A stretch of 48,205 bases of DNA from Planctomycetaceae bacterium (GTDB taxonomy: Bacteria > Planctomycetota > Planctomycetia > Pirellulales > Pirellulaceae): NCBI GenBank assembly GCA_024638965.1, contig JAHEJI010000015.1:1-48205 (forward strand), in the 5' to 3' direction. The translations under genes were made by a program, and so were the position numbers. The notes under the pieces are model-generated. The model was not told the origin of the DNA. It saw nothing but the letters and a program-made list of their open reading frames with translations, and ran no database searches. Of this stretch, positions 43,523-48,205 are shown piece by piece (position 1 is the first letter of the stretch; each line of letters begins with the position of its first letter).

Positions 43523-43996
43523 ATGAACGAAATCGTGATGCGAGACAAAAACCATCCGGAGATGCGTTTCAACGGTCAGTTGATCGCGGAAACACAATTC
43601 CAAGTTGATCTAGACGACGAAGATGAGCGAGAGTTCAAATTGCAGGTTTATGCGACTGAGGGGGGCGGGTACGTTGCCAATCTTCAATACGACACCACGT
43701 GTCCAAATGAAACACCCGTGGTCCTTTATGAAGATATGGACTTGTTAAAGGACGTCGAGAATTTCTTTTATGTTTTTGAAGCCAACGAAGTCATGCAGGA
43801 TCTAGACCGATTGAAGCGAAGCGAACGAAAACTCAGGTCATTGACTTATAAGCGAATCGCCAAGGCTTACGAAAATTCAATGTTCAAGTTTCTTGACATT
43901 GTTCGCAATCGCGCACATAAAGAAAAGTTTGGGGATCGAGTTGTTGAAAAATCCCACCGCCCCTCGATTCTCCGGGCCCTCGGCCTGACGCGATAA
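43523..43996 (+). CDS. Conserved-looking protein of unknown function
   Basis: A 157-residue soluble protein from the ATG at 43523, chosen for the excellent GGAGAAG seven bases before. The frame stays open upstream, with ATGs at 43403 and 43445 as weaker choices. The N-terminal half is acidic and strand-like (QVDLDDEDEREFKLQVYATE, GGGYVANLQYDTTCPNE); the C-terminal half is helical and basic (MQDLDRLKRSERKLRSLTYK). No domain is recognised. It is 15 bases before the MscK-like gene and shares its sigma-54 promoter, so it may be a cytosolic partner of that channel; this is inferred from position. Confidence 0.65.
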   Translation: MNEIVMRDKNHPEMRFNGQLIAETQFQVDLDDEDEREFKLQVYATEGGGYVANLQYDTTCPNETPVVLYEDMDLLKDVENFFYVFEANEVMQDLDRLKRSERKLRSLTYKRIAKAYENSMFKFLDIVRNRAHKEKFGDRVVEKSHRPSILRALGLTR

Positions 43997-44011
43997 TAAT
44001 CTGAAACAGAT

Positions 44012-47000
44012 ATGCAACATTTGAAGTATTTAACTGCTTTTGTTTGCGTGATTGTCCTTGCGCAATCAACGGTCTGTGTTGCGTTGCAAAGCGTTCAGGA
44101 GCCAGCCTCCGCGACAACGGATGAATTCGCGAAGCTGAAGTCCGAATTTCAAGCGGCGACCGACGTTGATGACGCGACCAAAACCCAAATTCAGAATGTA
44201 TTAACTGCTGCGGAACGGGACATTGCGCGCGTCGCCGAGCTGACGAAGCTTTCGAAGGCCTACAACGAACTCCCCAACGTTGTCGACCAGCGAAAAGTAC
44301 TGGAACAGGAAATTGCAGCATACAAACAGGCTGATTCGGCAGCCCAAACGGTGCCGGCAGATAATGACGCATTAGCGGAGCAAATCAAAGCGATACAGGA
44401 AAGAGTCGAGTTACTAAAAAAGCAGACCACCGATTCAAACAATGAGGGGAACCGACGAACAGCCCGCCGGGAAGAAATTCGAATTCGCTTGTTGGCAATC
44501 GAGTCAGAACTCCCGCAAGTCGAGGCTCAGTTGAATACCACGCCGGCCGGTGACACCTCGATCCTGGGGCGGGCCAAACGATTTCGATTGGTCATCCAAA
44601 AGCAGAAGCTTGAGACCGAATCGACGTTTATGAAAACCGAGTTATCTCGATTCGACTCCGAGGAAAGTGAGGGCATTCTTCGTCTTCAGCGCGAACTTTA
44701 TCGAATTCAACTTGCTCGCCAACAAGGACTCCTGACGCGGCTGGAGGAGACACAGAGTCAGCGCGAAAAAACAGCAGCGGCCGAGGCTTCGTCAGAGGCC
44801 AAAAAACAGCAGGCGGCCGTCGCAAATCGAAATCCCGTCTTGGCCAAGAGTCTAGAGATCAATACCGAGCTCGCTCAACAGAACGAAGAGTTTGTCGCAA
44901 GATCGGCGGCCGTTAAGTCCGAATTAGACGATTTGAAGAAGCGTCTTGAGACATTGCAAACGCAGTACGCTGAAACCGAAGCCATGGTCGAACAGGTAGG
45001 CCTTTCCGGTTCTGTCGGAGACTTGTTGCGTCAGCGGAAAACGGAACTGCCCAACTCACAATTAAATCTCAACAAAGCAAAAACCACAAAACTTGAAGTC
45101 GAAAATATTCAATTTCAACTTTTCGATATCACACGGCGACAAACAGAATTCGATCCTCAGGCGATCGAACAAGCAATCCTGGCGGCAAATGATAAGTCAA
45201 CGGAGGCGAGCCGGATCGTTCTCGATGAACAAATAAAGTCACTGCTGACTTCGCGACAAGATGTGCTCGACGCGTCGAAACGTAACGTGCGTGCGTTGTT
45301 TGAGTCATTGGTCGACATGGAATATCGCTATCGTACTCTTGCCGATGTTTCCCAAGAATATAGGCGTTACTTGAATGAGAGAATTTTCTGGATCAAGAGT
45401 AACAAATTGTTATTCACCGAGCTAAAGGTCGATGAAAGTGACCTTCGACTTCTTCGAGCATCTAGCTGGAAAGATGTCCAGATCGGTTTTGGAAAACTTG
45501 TTTCAGCTTCGCCCTTGCTCTTTACTTTCTTGTTATTTGCGATTGGCGGTCTGATTGCTTTTCGGCCGCGATTAAGGGCCGAGATCCGCTCGATGGGACA
45601 AGTGGCGGCACGTGGGGCGTGTGATACGTTTTGGCCCACGATTCGAACGCTTTTTGCAACCAGCTTGCTGGCGATCGTCGCGCCACTGCCCTTATTGTTT
45701 GTTGGAATGGCAATTCAGGGATCCCCGTTGAACGACGGTCGATCGCTGTTTTCGGCTTTGGGATTCGCTTTTGTCGCAGCTGGATTGTTTGCAGTTCCGA
45801 TCGAATTTCTGCGACATGTCTGTCGAGACAGTGGCTTGGCTCAAATGCACCTCACCTGGTCAAACGACGCGGTCAAGATCTTGAAGCACAATCTTGGCTG
45901 GCTGAGTTTTGTGGGTACCGGGATCGTGTTTGTGATTGCTCTTTTTCAGCGACACGATTTGTCTCATCGTGTCGATCTGATTGAACGGCCATTTTTCGTC
46001 GCGGGAATGGTTTGCCTGTTCATCTTTCTCCGACATGTTCTCTCACCAAGCAAAGGAATCTTTCACCAGTATCTTCGTACCCATCCACGTTCCTGGGCGA
46101 CACAAACTTCATCACTATGGTATTACGCAATTCTCTCTCTCCCTGTGTTGCTTGCGGTGTTGGCGGTGTGGGGATACTTTTACACGACCGTGAGTCTCGT
46201 AATCTGCGCGTTTTCGACGTTCGTATTTGCGGTAATCGTGGAAACCTTACGGGCTCTTTTGATGCGATTCATTCTTGTCCGGCGGCGTCACGTTCATATC
46301 GAAGCCGCGAAGCGAAAACGGGAAGCAGACCGGGAACTACGCAGACAATCTCTGAAGGCGCGGCAAGGATCCACCGACGGCAGCAGCGAACCGACTCTGC
46401 CCGACCCACTGCCGGAAACAGATCCCGTCATGGACATCGATGAGAACGCGGTGGAAGCGAATAAGCTGGTCGGACTGGGAATGTGGATCGTTTGGGTATT
46501 TGGCTTGTGGATAATCTGGGCCGATGTGCTGCCCGCACTCAAAGCGCTGGACAAGCAACCGGTTTTTCCCAGTCAACTGCTTGAGAATCAATCCTCGAAT
46601 GTGGTGCCCGCGACAACTGCAACCCAAACGAATGGAGAAAAACCAAATTCGGAAGGTACTTTCCAGCCCAGCCCGCTTATTGCGGCGGGAACCGCCGTCT
46701 CGTCATCAACTGAAAAAGAGCTGACTGCGGTTACTTATGGGGATGTACTTTTGTTCCTGGTGATCGCAGCGATTACAATTGCGGCAGCCAAAAGTCTGCC
46801 AAGTACGCTGGAAATGATTTTTTTGAACCAGCTACCGGTCGATCGATCGGTTCGGCATGCTACGAAATCGTTGATTAGCTACACCATCGTTTTAGTTGGA
46901 ATGATACTGGCGTTTCGAGCGTTGTCGATTGGTTGGTCAAACGTGCAATGGCTGGCGACCGCGTTGACATTTGGCTTGGCGTTCGGACTACAGGAGATAT

Positions 47001-47551
47001 TTGCCAACTTTGTTGCCGGTATTATTCTGATGTTCGAAAGACCGTTGCGACTAGGTGACTGGGTTACGATCGACGAATTTACGGGGATGGTCACAAAAAT
47101 CCGGACGCGTGCAACAACGATCACAAATTTGGACCGCAAAGAATTTGTGATTCCGAACAAGGATTTCATCACCGGACGGTTGGTCAACTGGACGCTAAGC
47201 GATGCCTTTAATCGCGTCGAAATCAACGTCGGCGTTGCCTACGGTTCCGATGTGGAAAAGGCAAAACAACTGCTCCTGGAAATCTGCAATGCTCATCCCA
47301 AAGTCGTAAGCGACCCGCCCACCACCGTCATTTTTCTGGAGTTTGGCGAAAGTTCATTAAACTTAGTCGCACGTGTATTCTTGAACGACTTTGACAGCCG
47401 GATGCCAACGATTGACGATTTGAACACCCGCATCAATCGAGCTTTCATTGAAGCCGGCGTCGAAATTTCGTTCCCCCAACGAGATTTACACATCCGGAGC
47501 GTCGACCCTGGAGTGGAATTTTTCCAAACACAGACAGCCAGTCAAACCTAA
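44012..47551 (+). CDS. Large mechanosensitive channel, MscK/KefA type
   Basis: A 1179-residue protein: signal peptide (about 1-25), a periplasmic coiled-coil region of some 450 residues (for example EEFVARSAAVKSELDDLKKR), many membrane helices from about 500 to 760, a soluble linker rich in Pro/Glu/Thr (about 800-900), then a C-terminal MscS domain with pore helix FGLAFGLQEIFANFVAGIIL, RPLRLGDWVTIDEFTGMV and NKDFITGRLVNWTLSD. Layout and length match MscK/KefA or MscM (about 1100 residues). Opens on membrane tension to release solutes in osmotic shock. Likely under the same sigma-54 promoter as the preceding gene. Confidence 0.92.
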   Translation: MQHLKYLTAFVCVIVLAQSTVCVALQSVQEPASATTDEFAKLKSEFQAATDVDDATKTQIQNVLTAAERDIARVAELTKLSKAYNELPNVVDQRKVLEQEIAAYKQADSAAQTVPADNDALAEQIKAIQERVELLKKQTTDSNNEGNRRTARREEIRIRLLAIESELPQVEAQLNTTPAGDTSILGRAKRFRLVIQKQKLETESTFMKTELSRFDSEESEGILRLQRELYRIQLARQQGLLTRLEETQSQREKTAAAEASSEAKKQQAAVANRNPVLAKSLEINTELAQQNEEFVARSAAVKSELDDLKKRLETLQTQYAETEAMVEQVGLSGSVGDLLRQRKTELPNSQLNLNKAKTTKLEVENIQFQLFDITRRQTEFDPQAIEQAILAANDKSTEASRIVLDEQIKSLLTSRQDVLDASKRNVRALFESLVDMEYRYRTLADVSQEYRRYLNERIFWIKSNKLLFTELKVDESDLRLLRASSWKDVQIGFGKLVSASPLLFTFLLFAIGGLIAFRPRLRAEIRSMGQVAARGACDTFWPTIRTLFATSLLAIVAPLPLLFVGMAIQGSPLNDGRSLFSALGFAFVAAGLFAVPIEFLRHVCRDSGLAQMHLTWSNDAVKILKHNLGWLSFVGTGIVFVIALFQRHDLSHRVDLIERPFFVAGMVCLFIFLRHVLSPSKGIFHQYLRTHPRSWATQTSSLWYYAILSLPVLLAVLAVWGYFYTTVSLVICAFSTFVFAVIVETLRALLMRFILVRRRHVHIEAAKRKREADRELRRQSLKARQGSTDGSSEPTLPDPLPETDPVMDIDENAVEANKLVGLGMWIVWVFGLWIIWADVLPALKALDKQPVFPSQLLENQSSNVVPATTATQTNGEKPNSEGTFQPSPLIAAGTAVSSSTEKELTAVTYGDVLLFLVIAAITIAAAKSLPSTLEMIFLNQLPVDRSVRHATKSLISYTIVLVGMILAFRALSIGWSNVQWLATALTFGLAFGLQEIFANFVAGIILMFERPLRLGDWVTIDEFTGMVTKIRTRATTITNLDRKEFVIPNKDFITGRLVNWTLSDAFNRVEINVGVAYGSDVEKAKQLLLEICNAHPKVVSDPPTTVIFLEFGESSLNLVARVFLNDFDSRMPTIDDLNTRINRAFIEAGVEISFPQRDLHIRSVDPGVEFFQTQTASQT

Positions 47552-47578
47552 GTTCGTAAGAAAACTCTGCGATCAAGA

Positions 47579-48205
47579 TCAGCGGAGCATCGAGAACCCG
47601 GCGAGAAACATGTTGGTTGTGCCGCTGTCAACGTTCGCCGACAGGTCGTTATAATCGAAATACACGTAGCGGAAATAGGTGGTCGTCAACGGTCGAAATT
47701 CGTAGTCGAAGCCTATGTTGATTCGCGTGGTTTCCACGAGCACATCGGAGAACGTCGGTAGCGCTGACCAATTCGCGCCTGCTGTTGAGGGGGGAACGGA
47801 AAACACGTTGTTCCCTCGATCCCACTCGACTCCACCGACCAATTGGGTGCAGGGGGTCCAGGCATAGTTGGCACTCAAACTGAACAGGTTGTTGTACCCG
47901 TCATAGTTCCAACGAGTCGTCTCGGTCGGATTGTCTTGAAATCCGATCGTAATATCCTGATCGATCCAGTTTGAAAAGAAGGCGTAGCCAGTCGTCAAGG
48001 AAAGCCGAGCGGTAGGTGCGTACCAAATTGTAAACAGGATCGGATAATTGTCCTCGTCAAAGTTAGCATACTCAGAATCGTGCCAACTGTTCTCGATACC
48101 GAACAATGCCGTGGCCATGAAGTTGTGACGAGGGCTCCACGTTCCGCCAAATTCGACTCCGTGTACTTGTTCCGGTTGGTTGGTATTAAACTTACCGTCC
48201 GACCG
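47579..48205 (-). CDS. Outer-membrane beta-barrel protein, C-terminal part (cut by window edge)
   Basis: The minus-strand frame is open from the window edge to the stop at 47579, giving 208 residues of a longer protein. It is made of short amphipathic strands of alternating aromatic and polar residues (FMATALFGIENSWHDSEYAN, SLTTGYAFFSNWIDQDI, TTTYFRYVYFDYND) with turns rich in Asn and Asp, and ends FLAGFSMLR, typical of an outer-membrane barrel. The start lies outside the window. Similarity to MtrB/PioB-like barrels is possible but not established. It converges with the MscK-like gene, 27 bases away. Confidence 0.7.
   Translation of the reverse strand, partial: RSDGKFNTNQPEQVHGVEFGGTWSPRHNFMATALFGIENSWHDSEYANFDEDNYPILFTIWYAPTARLSLTTGYAFFSNWIDQDITIGFQDNPTETTRWNYDGYNNLFSLSANYAWTPCTQLVGGVEWDRGNNVFSVPPSTAGANWSALPTFSDVLVETTRINIGFDYEFRPLTTTYFRYVYFDYNDLSANVDSGTTNMFLAGFSMLR

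Overview
The window looks like chromosomal DNA from a planctomycete, probably of the Pirellulaceae type. The signs are a GC content near 50%, a eukaryote-like SUI1/eIF1 factor, a periplasmic sulfatase, a NagB/PIG-L fusion, GAF- and M50-linked HlyD adaptors with an accessory SecA, many Ser/Thr kinase and PP2C genes, sigma-54 promoters and short intergenic hairpin repeats. No phage, insertion sequence, CRISPR array, rRNA or tRNA was recognised. The taxonomic placement is inferred from gene content only.

Left part (1-14 kb). An overlapping nucleotidyltransferase pair (18-591) and a two-gene bacterial PH-domain operon (674-2930, minus) come first. Next is a spread-out set that looks like an export machine: a short SecA-like ATPase (3278-5134, minus), a GAF-HlyD membrane adaptor (5347-7356), a PqqD-M50 protease-HlyD fusion (7530-9773), then, after a SUI1 gene, a periplasmic HlyD adaptor plus a small exported protein (10339-11765, minus) and a TolC-like outer-membrane factor (12064-13965). 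Together these could span cytoplasm, inner membrane, periplasm and outer membrane.

Middle part (14-25 kb). Mostly metabolic and housekeeping genes: a large FAD/Fe-S D-2-hydroxyacid dehydrogenase, a sulfatase, a glucosamine-6-phosphate deaminase/PIG-L fusion, a PilZ protein, RecQ, CorA and a LapA-domain membrane protein.

Right part (25-47.6 kb). This is a signalling and stress island. Its main feature is a set of very similar -24/-12 (sigma-54) promoter sequences of the form TGGCAy-N5-yTGC, correctly placed and oriented before seven transcription units, with one weaker candidate. The units are: a tandem Usp gene; rimB-rimK-aspartoacylase; VKOR/DsbA-PP2C-NtrC; csrA; the hybrid histidine kinase (followed closely by kinase-PP2C-DHH and then mgtE); a single-domain Usp; and an unknown 157-aa gene with a MscK-like mechanosensitive channel. 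The NtrC-type activator and the hybrid kinase both lie inside the set, so an autoregulated two-component sigma-54 stress regulon is the simplest reading. A gene-poor stretch (26.2-27.4 kb) holds palindromes and an untracked 47-codon gene for a very basic protein. The window ends inside an outer-membrane beta-barrel gene on the minus strand.
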